A stretch of DNA of 64,000 nt, from NCBI GenBank assembly GCA_009869945.1, contig WIXG01000098.1, forward strand, positions 164,099-228,098. The letters are read 5' to 3'. This document shows positions 1-13,700 of this stretch, one piece after another. Both the position numbers and the translations under genes were made by a program. The notes under the pieces are model-generated. The model worked only from the letters and a program-made list of their open reading frames with translations. It was not told where the DNA came from and did not search any database. The stretch is from Mesaphorura yosii (Eukaryota; Arthropoda; Collembola; Poduromorpha; Tullbergiidae). Positions within the stretch are counted from its first letter, which is position 1, and every line of letters begins with the position of its first letter.

Positions 1-1757
1 GCATCGAGTTGCAGGAGACGCTTACGCTTACGTAACGCGGCTGAGAAATTCCGAATTGGCTGCGAGTCAAGTCAACTCTTTCTTTTACTCTCGCCATTCG
101 CCCTGGCGTGCATAAATGCATAGTGCGTGCATTGCATGAGACGAGAGAGAGGGTTAACTCGTTCCTCGGTCTCCACCTTCACAATACAGCCAAGAAAACC
201 ACAAACGCATCGAGCGAAAGGCAAGGCGAAAGGCGAAAAGCAGCGGAGCTCGAAACGAAAGGGCTCCAGGCAGATGGAAGAAGAATGCTGAGAAAAGTTG
301 TCTGTTGTCTGTGCATTTTCCGTAACCCTTTCGCATCGCATCGCTTCTTCCTCTCCTCGGATTTTTTGCATGCAAAGATGTCTTGGTTTTTGGTCTTGGT
401 TGTTGATGCCGCAACAGAATACAGAAAGTCGCTCCACGCACTCTTCCCAAGCACAGACAAGCAAGCCACGCAAGACTCTTTCTCTTTGGGCCACTAGTGC
501 GACCAGTTTTTTACCCTGCATTCTTCCAAAACGCAGCATCATCCTCCAAATCTCTCACAACCAGCAACGATGCAACGCGAGACGACGTTGATGCGATGCA
601 ATACAAGGCAAGTGAGGAATGCGCACTTGGCAGATTTGTGCTTTGTTAATCAATTTATCACTACCAGGCCCGGCGAAGAAAAATCTTCGAGCTCCAGAAA
701 GCCTAAATTAAGGCCTGGAGTTTTCTTATGCTCGGCAAGAAGCTAGAGTTTCAAAGCTGGCAACTTGAGCCGATTTTCGATTGCATCCGAAGGGCCAACG
801 TGTTGTCGGTCGCAGTCCAGAATTCCAGGTGGTCAGAAGTTGGGGGGATTCTGTCCCAATCATGCAAATGCGCACAGTACGAGAGTAATCGGGCAAAGTA
901 GTACAGGCGGCTGAGGGAGCGAAAGAGAGAAGCGGACCCTTAAATCAGTGCAAGAATTCACCTGCATTTATTTGGAGCGCACTCAATGTAAATGTGAGAG
1001 ACCTGGGCTTCAATTTCTAGTGTGAGCGTGTGAGGGTCTAATTTTTGCACTTACAATTCGAATAATTGCCGACACCCTCGTCGCCCTGTCTTGATTATTC
1101 TTATTTACTCCCTGAGAGCATTAGAAAATTCCACCTGGCGACAATCACAAGAGCGAAGAGCACTGAATTGGGAATTGTGGAATGAAATTCGCGAGCTTTG
1201 CGAGGCGGAGTGACTGGCGACCAACTCGAACTTTGTTGTTCCATGCCGCCATCTGCGAGCACTGAGCAAAGCGACTGCAACGGCAAGCGATGCAGGCGAG
1301 TTGGTTTCCGCTCCGTACACGGATGGCGCCACGAGCTCACCTGGAAACCCGGAAGCAACCGGAGAATGAGACGAATCCGATCTCAAAGGAGCTAGTAACG
1401 TAGGCAAGTGTAAGAACGGTTTTAATTACGTGCAAAGTGGCAATACATCGAGTGGCAGGTGGGCAATTAAGTGCAGTGTACAAAATCGTGCTTGATTCAT
1501 ATGAATTGACAATTCGTCGTCGCGGCTGGCTGCGACCTGAGCAAAGTTTCCCTGTCGACTCCTGGAATGCATTCGTATCTACTTCTACGCTCTACAACGA
1601 AACGGGTGTCCCCACCAGGTCAAGCCGAGCGGAGCGGGTCGGTTGGGTCGCGGAGGTCGGGCGGAGCGGATCGGGACTTCAAATTCGTGCAGTTTGCAGT
1701 TTGCAGCTTACAAATTCGTCTTGTCTCAGTTCCTGAACTATTTTGAAGTTCTGTTGT
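1..1757. other. 3' untranslated and downstream region of the CARP gene
   Basis: This stretch lies beyond the stop codon of the carbonic-anhydrase-related gene, which runs on the minus strand. I see no convincing coding exon in it. The short open frames here do not resemble proteins I know. A minus-strand AATAAA at 967-972 could end the transcript and would give a 3' UTR of about 790 nt. The left edge of the window cuts off whatever lies further downstream. Confidence 0.5.
967..972 (-). terminator. candidate polyadenylation signal of CARP
   Basis: The plus strand reads TTTATT here, which is AATAAA on the minus strand, about 790 nt after the CARP stop codon. It is the closest canonical signal I found downstream of that gene. 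A single hexamer is weak evidence without transcript data. Confidence 0.35.
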
Positions 1758-4700
1758 TCACGGCATCCGGGGTCTCCAAATGTTGGCTGAGTAGAAGGTA
1801 GTCCTGTACATGTTCGGGCACTTTTTGGCCTGCGGAGGAGTTGTAAAATAAAGACATTGTTAGTGAGAAAAGAAAGCGATTTCAATTGATGTGATTGTTA
1901 TTGTTGTGGAATGAGAGAAGGGAGAAGAACAAACGCGGAGCTCCATGCTCTTCTCGAAGATTCCATTACGACTGACTGCCTGAGCTCCTCCGTCGTAATG
2001 GCCGCATTTACAAGAATTGGTTTCGAAATACAGCGCAATTGCAGGCGGAAACGGTCAAGAATGACTCCCAAGTGAAATTGGATTTCCACAGCTCAACCGC
2101 AACCCAAACTCGCTTTTTCGCTGCGGGGCACGCGTGAGACGCGTTGCGTTCGCACTTTCACCGCGCGGCCACGACCTTTCAACTGGGCAGAGCTCGGCTC
2201 CTGCTCCTCAGGAGAAAGCGCACTTTCCATTTAGAGATCGGGAAGCGCTACTCTGGCTGTGGACTTTTATTGTTTCTGCTCGCGTGCTCGTTCCATCCGT
2301 CTTTCGATTAAGGAGAATTTATCTGCACTTGGGTCCTCTAAAAACGGAAGCCGTTGCTCGCTTTATTGTGCCTGGCTGAGGTTGCAATGTTGCAAAGCAG
2401 AATGCGAAGAAGGTGACTATCATCAGCCTCTCCACAAAACAGGGCGGCAGAGTGGTCTTCTTGCGTAATGGGCTGCGATGCAATCAAGAGGATGTGTGCG
2501 GTTGTGTGGTTGTATCGGACCGGAATGGCTAGTTGTTTCGGTGTTTCAGATTGAAAGCAGGTGATTCGGAGGCGAAGCATGGTGGCCATAACTCCCGCGT
2601 TTAATTAAGGGCGACACTCACCTGCGCCTGTGGGAAGTTGATGTTTGTGCGTACGGTGCGGTGGTGCAGCTTCTGCGGAGGCCGCACGTTCCACAACGAC
2701 GTCTTTTGCGACTCCGAGTCGCGGCCTTGCTTCAGCTGACGAAGCGCATACATCTGAGACAAAGAAGGCAATCAGAGACACGTTCACAACAGGCCAGTGC
2801 TTTACTGCATTCTCTTACGGTCTGTCGGGAGATGTAGACGGGTTTGTTGAGGATGACCCAGCTGACCGTCTCCCAGCAGCCCGGGTGCGTCGTCGAGCCC
2901 TCGTACGTCATGTAGTAGTCAGTCTCCGGAAGCAACCCCGCCAGAGAAATCGGCTGCACCACCGCCGACTGGTCTGAAATACGTACGTACGTACAAAGGA
3001 GTCTCTTTAAAACGTGGAGTGGAGAAGGTGGAGGGTGCCTGGGAACAGCAGCAGACTCGAGTGGAGTGCCTTCGCCTGTGCCTGTGCGAGGCAGCTCACG
3101 CCAGGAGCCAACCCTTCACGAATTATCTGGCAAAGCAAGACTTCGAGATTCCCTTCTTATCTCGACCTCTTCTGATTCACAAAGTCAAAGCAATGCCAAA
3201 TCCGTAGTTGACTGAAGACTAGTGTCGGATGCTCGTGTTTTCATTGGAGCACGTACTCGACTGATTGAATCTGTACACAATCTGTCGTCGTGTCGTGTGG
3301 TACGGGACGGCACGTCACTTGAATCACAATGTCATCAGGCTCGACTTTGACTCCTCACCGCAATCAGCGACACATCTCCGTCGCCACTTCCTCACGTAAA
3401 CACAAGCAAGGAAAGAAAGGTGGCAGCGCACCCGACTCGCATCTGCATCGGCATCTCGAGCATCTCGAATACCTCGAATAACTCAGATTCAGCTCGTTCA
3501 AGTGGCCTGGCGGCTTAACAAAGACAAATTGCGGCGAGTTGCGAGTTACCCGCTCGCTCGCATTGATTTCGAGTCAATAATTTACGAGTCTGCATAATAA
3601 AGACGCATTGTCGGCGTTGCCCCGCAGGAGAGACCGCACTCGAGTGCTGTTCATGTTGTGTGGAGAAGTGAAGTGATGCATGCGGTCAGTGGCTGAACTT
3701 GGCAGCGCGTGCCTTCCAACTGCCCACTGCCGTGAAATGGCCTAGTAATGGCCTGGCAATGGTCAGCCACGTCCTCAATTCGATTACGTTAATGGGCAGC
3801 CGGAGCAATTTATTCCAAGAAGAACAAAACGATTCTCTTGCAGATTCTCCACCGCGATTCCCTGTGATTCTCTGCCTTTTCATTGCAGGCAGCGCAGAGC
3901 GCAGAGAAAAGAAGGAGTCTTGAGTCTTGTGCTTTGTGCATTCTTGTCTTGTCTCTATCAATCATAATTTGTAAGTTGAGAGCAGCGCAGCAGCGCGCCG
4001 GGCCGAGTGCAGTGCAGGTGGAAGCGCGTGTCAATCCAGACAAATGAGAATACAAATGCGAGACAGCGCACGGAGGATGAATAACACATGACAACCAACT
4101 TTGGGAGCAGTTTTAGACTGGCGTGGCATGGCGTTTTGAGAATGCACGAAGTTGGAAAGAAAGTGAGCGCAACTTTTAATGAAATTAGAGTTATTATTGC
4201 ATTAAAACAAAGACTCTGCATTTCCGCGATCGCAATCGATGGCGATGCACCGCCAGCCAACTGCCACTGCCAACTGGCAGCTAATTCGTTTACGACTCGG
4301 AGTCTGACTCCATCGGATGATTCAGCGAGCGTGCCCTGCATTCTGAATGTCATTAGCATTATCATTTGTATTTTGCATTCTGCTGTGCGGAAGTACGGTA
4401 GCCGAATCAGATCAGTGCGATTAATCTGGGCACTCACTCCGGTATTTGATTTGGTTGAGGACGCTAGGGTTGGTGAGGATGTGGAGCTGCGAGTTGGGCG
4501 ATTTGGGCATCTCCTCGTCCGCCGACACGCGCAGCATTATCGACACGGCCACCACGCCGTTGGGGCGCTGCTGCGCGTCGGAGAGGTTTGCGTACAGCTC
4601 CGCGTTGAAGCCGTACAGCTGCAGCTGAGAAAACAAGAAATAGAAATGCATAAATTCATGAAGGGTTTTCGGCCGGCTGGGCAATTTAATGGTATGGCTC

Positions 4701-7700
4701 ACTTCTGCGGGGAAGGGAATGTTTTCCACAAGGTGCTCCGAGCCGTAAAGGTCCTCCGGCCCGTAGTGGATGTACAACTCCTCAAACTGGAAGCGGTACG
4801 CCAGCGAGGCCCCCGAAATGTTCACCCGCACACCCTTCTCGGCCGTGAAGACCACCGTCTGGCCCGTGTTTCGCAACACTCCGCCAACCTGTAACAACAC
4901 AGGCACAAAACAAGCTAAACATCGGAGCCAGAAAGGATTACGCTGTTCGACTCGACCCTCGAAAATCGTCTCGGCTGAGTGAAAGCAGTCCAGCCGGTTC
5001 AGCTGATAAAATATGAGGAGAAAGGAAGATTGAGACGACTAATAAATACACTCTCCTCTCTTTCAAAGAGCAATAAACTGAAAATTGGATTTAAAAATAG
5101 AAAGAGAAAGTTTGGGCTCATACAACAGCCTCGCACTCGACTCTCGCTGCTTTCTCCGGTACTCGCGAAGTGTTCGACTTGAGCACCGGCAGCAGTTGCA
5201 ATTAGCACCAGATTTCGAGTCTTTAACGCGCTCTCAGCCGATGCTGCACGCCTCGTAAAGGAGCCAGCCGTATCCGCATCAAATCTCGACACGACGGGAT
5301 TAAGACGGTCTCAGCTTTGAAAGGTCTCTTGTTTTCTCATCCTCTCATTATGGAAATTATGAGCGGAGAAACAACTTTCTTGTCTCGTCTTGTCTTCCGT
5401 GCCGTGTCTCAAATCCTTCTCGCCTTTGTGAGGAGGCGCCTGCTTGCTTGAGCAGCCGAGTCGGTCGTCAGACTGCCGGCAAATTCGGGTAGGTGCGCGA
5501 CAGCGGGTGGAATGATCGAAGAGAGCGTTTTTATTGCGTGAGGAAAGTGCGAATTGTGTCGGAGTGTAAATAAATGCATTACAGCAATTTCTCGCTTCTT
5601 CTCGTGACACATGTTTGTCGCGACACACAACACAAAGGCCGTGGCCGAGAAATAAATCGTTCGCTGTCTGGCTTCCTCGCGACGACGATCTCGCACACCT
5701 CCAAACTGCTAAACTGCAGGCGAGACACGTTCGTCGTTCTTCTTTGTTCTGCTACTCCTGCCCGTCCAGTAATTCAGTTTCCGATAAAGAACTGTGGCGA
5801 TAATTCTTAACCTTTTTAAGCAGCTGCACTTGGCCGGGCTCCACGCCACGCCAGCCAGGATTACGCCGTCTTTATTTACTCTCGCGACCCACCTTTCCAA
5901 CAGCCTCGTTTCCTTGTTTCGCGGCGGCTCCTGACGAGAGGCAGCCGGTTCCCAGGGGACGCACACCTTGGCACCTTTCTCGCTCTTTGTTTTGCTTATC
6001 AGATTCCAACACTCCTCGAATTATCAACCACACTCTGTCACATTTATTCCTGGCGACACGCTTGCAGCAATGAATTTGCATCAATTCGGTTGTTATTTGC
6101 GCCCGCATTTGTGTACTTGTGTGCAAACTCACTGACAATGCCGAGGCCGTTTGCTGTTTGCGCGTACAATTTCCCAGATTTCCCATACGCCGACTGTTTG
6201 CGTTGAGATTGGAATCTCCACCTCATTCGTCGGGAGCATCGCACCGTCGTCGCTTATCGCTTTTCGATGATGGAGAGACGATAGTGCGATGGAGGAAAGG
6301 CGACGACAAATTTAATAAAGCTGTGCGTCGCGTCGAGAAAGTTGTTGCAAAGTACGAGGACGACGCACTTGTTGGATATTGAGCAATAAATAAACACTCA
6401 AGAGCTCCTTCCCGAGTCTGGAGCTGGCAGACTGGAACGCGCGTGCGAATCTCGCCTCCAGAAATTAGTTCCGTGCAATTGATCGCTTATTGGTGACTCA
6501 CGCAGCCATCCAGCCACCTGCAATCTTTCTTTCCTTCCAGCCGGCAGCCGGTTTGTAAGGTGAGGATGAGCAGCGACCGAGCGACTGCGACCCTGCTTTG
6601 ATCTCTGCTCTGCGAGTCATTAACGCGTTATTCCGGAGCCCGGCCTCATTAACTTTTATTAATTCGACTGCTTTGAGGCCGAGATACTGCCGTGTTTATG
6701 CCCTCGTCCCGTTCGCGTTCGTCAAAATCCCAGCGGCCGCAGTAACAATTCACATTTCGGGCGATGGGCAGCCCGATTCTCGTGCATGCGTGCGCGGGCT
6801 GTTTGTATTGTTTCTTGCTGGCAGGGAAATAACAATAAAAGGAATCGGGCGCTTCGTCGATGGCAATGACGATATTTCACTCGGTCGAATTATTTATGGG
6901 TGGTTTGAGGCTGGAATCGCATCCGGCAGCCGAGCAGCCAGCCAAAGAAAAGAGTACATCGCGAATGAGCTTGAAGTCTAAGGAAATGAAAATGAAGACT
7001 GAAGTTTGGAAATCTGGAACAAAGCGGTCGTTGTTATTAAAAGCCGAATTTGGTTTGGACATCAAAAGTTGGCGACTTCCTGCGTCGCGTCTGCTCGACG
7101 AACGAAACTGATATGATACGATGGAGCGAGTGGGCGATAAGCGGGCAGTTGCGTGCGCGGCCCGGGCGGCTGATGCGTTTCGTAAACACGGGGCAAGTCG
7201 AGCAGAAAATTTCCTCCCCAAAGAACAAGACAAACAAGAACACGAGCGGAGAAAGCGACGGCTGCTGCTCGACGACTCGCAATGACTCGCTTTATTTCTT
7301 CTCCTCACGCAACGGCATGGCGTGGCCTGTCTCTGCTGTCTTTCTCTTTCTGCCTCTCTCTCTCCGAATGCTCTCCGCATGATTTACAGCTTCCTCTTCA
7401 CATTTGCATAATGGCCAGTAACGCACAAAATCTCACTCGTCCAATTCTGGCTTGATTCTAGACTTGACGAATTCGAAACTCTCTTTAAAATCAATCACCA
7501 GTCGTAAAGAACTTAAAGAAGTACGGAGGAACCGAAGTTTGAAGTTTGTGTCGCATTAAAAATCGGTGAGTTTTTGCCGATTCGCGGGTGAATAGGTCTC
7601 TAATGAGCTGGATCGGGACGGACACGCGACATGTGAAAGGTTTAAACGGTGCAGAGAGCGCTGTGACACGCAGTTGAAAAGTTGAGTTGTTGAGCGGAAA

Positions 7701-10700
7701 AGACAGATAATCTATTTTCTCTTGTGCGCGCACGCACGGAGACACGGAAGAGGCGATAATGCAGTGACGACGACGGGACGGGAAGGAAAAGTATTTGTCA
7801 GCAAAACGCCCGTCACTCGCGAATGTTTACACGACGCACTCACATTTTTCAAATTCCAACGGCGCATTTCGCACACACTCAAAATGCATGCACGTGTGTG
7901 CATTACAAACTGCATGCAGGCTTTAAGTTAATGAAGAAGACACCGCCGCCGTCGCCGACTGACCGGCGGAGAAAGCAAGAGAAAGCCAAAGTTTCAACGC
8001 GAAGGCATACCAGACGACACGCCACACCAACAAAGACATTAGAGCTTGATTAGCATAAACTTTGTGGCTGTCGTGTTTGTGAGACGAAATCATCAAAGAG
8101 ACATACAGTGCAACAGCGAAACTTTCACTCGAAAAACTTTGCATGAACTTTGCATGGACTTTTTGAGTGTTTGCGGAGTGCGAGTCGAGTCGAGTTGGGG
8201 TCATCAGATTAGTTCACCCTTGACTTGACCCCGTCCGTCTCAATCGAAAGGTGGGAGTGCAGTGTGCAGCAACCAAAACTTTTCCCACAAAATGAGCAAA
8301 CTCTTCCATTCACACTCAGCCACTTTGAATTCATGTGTTTTGTTTTCCAATCTCAGTCGTCGAAGAGACGACGCGACTGAGGAGACGCGTTTGCGAGACG
8401 CGTCGCGGGTGCGTCGCGATTCGAGTTTAATTTCACAAATGCACAAATATTTTATCGCTGGAGAAGAGGCAGAAAAATAAAAGTCGGGATCAGAGAAGGT
8501 TTTTCTACTGCATACATGGGGAGTGCTGCAGAAGTTTCCTGCTCGATGTAAGTCATACTTATCGGGATCTCATCTTATCGCCCGTCTCTTTCTCCTCTCT
8601 TGTGCGTGTGACTTATTGGAAAACGTGCCCGTGCCCTGCCCGTGCCGGGCCTTTCGCGTCGTCAGCCATTAGTCTCCGAGCGGAAGTGCTCTCCGCGCAC
8701 AAATGATTAAAATAAAGATAATAGGATTCCAGATAAGACGAGTACTGCACTGCAATGCCAACTCCAATGCCAATGCATTCATTATGAACCTGACTTCCTG
8801 AGAAAGACAGATGCTCTGCCCTGCTCCGTCCGGTGGCCCGAGTCGATTTGGACTCTTCTGCCTGCAATAATTGCAGTTTCAGTTTCTTTCAAAGCTCCCT
8901 CGGCCAAGTGACATTGAAACGCTTAAAAGTAAACACCGCCAAATGTCAAATCCGAGCCGAGAGCAAACATCAACGCTCGCGCTCCTCGGAAGGATTTGTG
9001 AGAATCTTCCGCACAACACAGGAATTTCGTAGGAGTCGCATTTCACTGACGTGGCGTCATTTTCAATCGGCTTGCGTTTCTCTGCTTGCAGTGACGCGTG
9101 TGTTGTGGGGGCTCAGAGATAATCATGCAGAAATATCGACTAAGAAGGAAAGAGCGGCTTTTCGAGCGCATGCAAAAATTCAGATTTATCTTAATAACAT
9201 CTGCGCAGTGCATTCGCAGAGTGGCTCGGCTTATCAGCGATTGAGTCGTAAAATGCCGTACGGCCTTCGTGCGTGTATGCGGGAATTTGCATGGTTGGCG
9301 CCGTTGCGGCGGCGGCGCTCCGCTTCAGCGAGTCGGGTGAAAGCACTCGTGGCTTATTTATTGGGCGAGTTGCGAAGTGGAATTGGAAAGTGTCTCGCTG
9401 ATGATGATGAAGGAAAGAAAGCCAAGTGGAAGTTGCACAATGAAACACATCTCGGCTCCTGGCGGCCTGCCAGCAGACAGACAGACGGCAGCGCACGCAG
9501 GAAAATCGAACGGAAGATGAAGAAATCTGACTTGTTTTTGTTCCCATATCGCTTCAGATCTGCGCTCCTCTGCTCCCACGACTGCATTCTGATGCGATTA
9601 CAACCAGCTTCATCTCAACAATCAACCGAGTCTCGAATCAGTCGCTCGTTTTGCATTCCGCCACCGCAGCGCAGCAGCAACACGGATTTTTGGTATTCAC
9701 AGCAAATTAGCGTCGGCTGACTGCGAGATCAGCCACGATCTCGAGTTGAGCTGAACTGAACCGGGATCTCCTCAGTCGGGTGAAGGAGTAATGGAATCAG
9801 AAGATGACTTCCACTTTCCGAATTATGTGACACAGCTCTCGGCCGAGGCCTTGTCTTTGCGCGAGATTGAATATAAAAATTCCAGAGTCGAGTCGGGCGA
9901 TTCGCGATTGAAAGAAGACAAGACATGAGGCTCTCCTCGCGTGGCCGGAATGACAAGACTTTGCCTTTACTCGCTTAATTGCCCTCGAGCCTGAAATCAA
10001 AACAGGAGCGTGACAGCGACCGCGAAGAGGCGTCTCCGGCCTTTGTCCTCTTTCAAATTGCCTTGTAAACGATAATGACATTTTTGTAAACTTTGTTTCG
10101 CCCTCTCCTTTGTCCCACTTGCGAGGAGAAAGAAGAGCCTCTCATCTCGGCTCTCACCGCCAATTTGCGACGCAGATTAATTCATTAAGCAGGAATCTGC
10201 CGAGGAGCGCTCGAGAGGAGTGCGTTTTCATTGCTGTTTTGCTGTTTCTCGTTCATTAAGCACTTTGGCTTTGGCTGCTGAATGATTTTATGAGGGTCGA
10301 CAGCTACGCTGGGCTGGCTGGCTGAGTGATTGTTGATGGGTGAAATGGATCGCGCTGTTTATTCGTGCTAATGGAAGAAGGGAGTGGGAGAAAGTTGAGA
10401 CGGTGGGCAGCCGAGAGAGAAACGACTTACTGGGTTTTTATCGATGTGGATGGGTCGGAGTTGCGGGTCGTAAAGGAGTCTGGCGGGTTCGATGTTGATG
10501 GGCGACTGGCGCCGACCCTTACTGCAGAGGTTCCACTGCGGATTGATCAGCCCCCAAAATGCTGGGCCTGCAAAAAAAAAAGAAAAATCTTAGAGACAAG
10601 ATTACGCGGACGGACGGACGGCGCCGCGGAGGCTGCAGCCCGGAACTGCAATAATAAAAGGGAATGAATGCATTGGTACAATGTTTGTGAGGTCATAATA

Positions 10701-13700
10701 ACCGGCTCTAATGCGCGTTTTATTCTTCTGCTCCCGAGATTTATCTCCTCATCCACTTTTTTGTCATTCCAACTTTCCCCGGCTGAAAATAGTTTCCAGC
10801 AGAGTAGCAGAAGCAGCAGGAGCAATAAAGCGAGATTCTTTTTCTGCGTCTGTCTTTGAGGAGCATGATTGAGGTGAGTCAATAGTAATAATAGTAATAA
10901 CGCCAATGATATCCTCAATTCCTCAACGGTGCAACCACGCAGCTCTCCGTGCTTACACGTGTACTTCCTCAGCACGAGAGCAGCATCTCCCCGTTTTGCA
11001 GGAAGTGGAGATTAAAGAGTCACATTATCGTTCGTGTGAATGACACGCTGGCAGCCAGCCGCCTTGCCTGCCTGCCTGACTGACTGACAAGCCATCAGCC
11101 AAACTCCGCCACAAATTTGAGCTCAGACGCGCCATCGCAATAAAAGCCGGCTTGGAAGTGACAAATTGTAATGTGCGCAGATTTGCGTGTCGACTGCACT
11201 TCTTAATAGAATGCAAATACTCGGGCAAATACTCGAGCAGTCGGGCATTCGCGTCATTGGAGCCACCACACGCACTTGTGGCCGTGGCTGCGGTAATTTA
11301 GAAGGCTAATAAGGCCCATTTGTGCTGATGGGCGATGAGCAAAGGAAACTAAAGCAAAGCGGTTCGTTCGCTCGCTGTCGTCTCACCCCAACAGAAGTTT
11401 ACACGGGCGCCTGCACGCTGTTATTTGAACAGCTTACAAGGCAGGTTCATGAATTTTTCATATTTATTATTTTTATGTCGTCGAGCCTCCACCGCCACGA
11501 CTTTCTCGGTACGCATTTGCATTTACGCCTTACGCGTGTGTTTGCATGCAATTTACACTTTTCGTAGGGGCTGCGATGAATGTCGAGAATTGAAGAGCCA
11601 GTCGCTAAACGGTCGAGTGCAGATTTGTGAATGCAGGCGTCTCCGTCTGCGTCTTTTGGGAAATGATGAATGAGTGTATGAATAACGATGATGACTTTAT
11701 TGATTCGGCGTGCTGACAAAGACAAATAAAGGAGCCAAAGTCAAGGAGAGACAAAAGCCAGAATGACGGGCTCGTCACCTTCCACACGGCCGCCGCGCCC
11801 GAGTGAAAGTCGGCAGAAGAAAGTTGTCGGGTCCCGCGAGGGGCTCGCGCGTCTCTTCGTCTCTGCTGCCTGTAATTATGATGGATGCTGCTCGTATCGC
11901 TCCGGTGGGAGAAGCAGCAATTAATTTGTGAGCACTCATCAATGCTTAAGCTCATCCATGAGAAGCCGCAAACGAGATACAAGAGTCAGAATTCAGTAAT
12001 CAAGCACAAAAGTGCATGGCACGAAAGTCGAAAAATCTCAGGTTCCCGGTCCGCGTCTGGATCGAAAATGTTCTGCCTGTTTGAAAATGCCCTAAATCCT
12101 GTTAACTGCTCTTCCATTGTCCGAGACCGGCCGCTGAAGTGTTGCGGGCCGTAAAACGAAACAGAAGGACGTATAAAGCGTATAAATGCAATAATAAATA
12201 CAAAGTCGTGCTGCTGTTAACTTCGTTTCACTCGCACCTCTGCCACTTCAGCCCGAGACGAGAAATCAAGAAGAACGACTCGAGTTAATCTCACAAGTCG
12301 ACTCAACACTCACGGCGAGCAACTCGTGAAAAGAAACTCAAACTTTGAGGCGCAATAAAGTGGCGAAATTTCTCATGCCGGGACTCATGTTTTTATGTTT
12401 CTTGTTTCTACGCTGAGTGTTGGCGTTGGCGTACTGGCGGAAGGACAAAGTGTCACGGGAGGCCATTCACATGCAAATCGGCTCTGAATGAACAAAAACA
12501 AAATGAACACGAGTGATAATCGCGCATCAGCATCTTCCTTTCATTTCTCGCCCCGTCCACTTCCGTTCAAAGTCGTAAAATGCAGGCAGGCAGTTGTCGG
12601 ACCTCTTCTCTCAATAAATCCGGGCTTTTTCTGAGCGGGTGATTATGAATTTGGAATCAATCACTTTCCTCTACGCGCGGGTTGCTTGTCTGTGAGTTCT
12701 TTACGAGGCGAGGCGAGGAGAGAGTGGTTGTGGCTGTGGCTTAAACGAGGCGACCGCGACGGCCGCAGCAGCCACTCGAGCGATTCGCTCGTTCACATGG
12801 CAAAATGGCAATTGAGACTTTTATCCGAGCGAACTTGACTTTGAGTAAGACAAAAAGCGGAGTGGATGCGGCCGCGTAATCCATCCGGAATGATTCCTCT
12901 CCTAAATTAATGAGACAGATCGCGTCGCTCTCGTGCTCGCGCAGCGCAGAAGGATTTGTGCTCGACACTTCATCTTCGCCCGCACACGCGGAAGATCCCA
13001 ACCGGCTTAATCCTCAATCAAAACTGTTTGCCGGAGCCAAAGTGCAGTCAAAAGTCAAAGTGAAACTCTGGAGATGCTTTTTTGAGCATTACAACGAGCT
13101 GCGAGCATTGCGATGAATTCCGAATCGCGTTTTGAGTTCTGACGACTTCAGCGTTTTTCACTCGTCCCGATTTCACTTTTGGTTTCCGATCGAGGAATTC
13201 CCTTCCCGCGTAATCGTTCTGATTTGATTAACAGACGCGGTCCGGGAAGTGCGAAGCGAATGTAAAACGAGCCGGGCTGATTTGTGATTTCGAGTGCCGT
13301 CTTTGCTCTTTGCTGCCTCGAGTCGTCGGATTTCCAGGCAACGGGAGGTCGAACGTGCTTCGCCGTAACTCAATAAAGCCTGGTTCTCACGTGCGTGAAG
13401 AGTCCGGCAGGCCAGGAAGACAGAATCAAATTTTTCCATCGTTTTTGCTGAACCAACAAGTAAAAGTTGTCCTCTTTGAAAGGGAAGACGACGACGAGGA
13501 ACATAAATTCGGAAGCTGCCCATGAAGAGGTCCGACGAACTTTTGGCCCGTCGGCGCCTCTGCTGTGCCTGCTCTTTGCCCGTGCTTACGCTTGCCCGAA
13601 TGTGGTCCGGTGCTGCTGCGATTGCGATTGTCTTGGCTCCTCTCATAAAAATCGGCCTCCTCAAGTGACGGGTGCATAACAAAAAGATGTGAGAAACTTG

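Noticed and set aside
2978-2994. ACGTACGTACGTAC run next to a CARP exon
   Set aside because: It is a short simple repeat directly upstream of the exon acceptor, too short to be meaningful.
4088-4894. 268-codon open frame on the plus strand
   Set aside because: It runs antisense across CARP exons 4 and 5 and their intron, and the minus-strand exons are certain.
8833-9720. 295-codon open frame on the plus strand in a CARP intron
   Set aside because: No motif, no family resemblance and no splice context. The surrounding intron is generally stop-poor, so long chance frames are expected.
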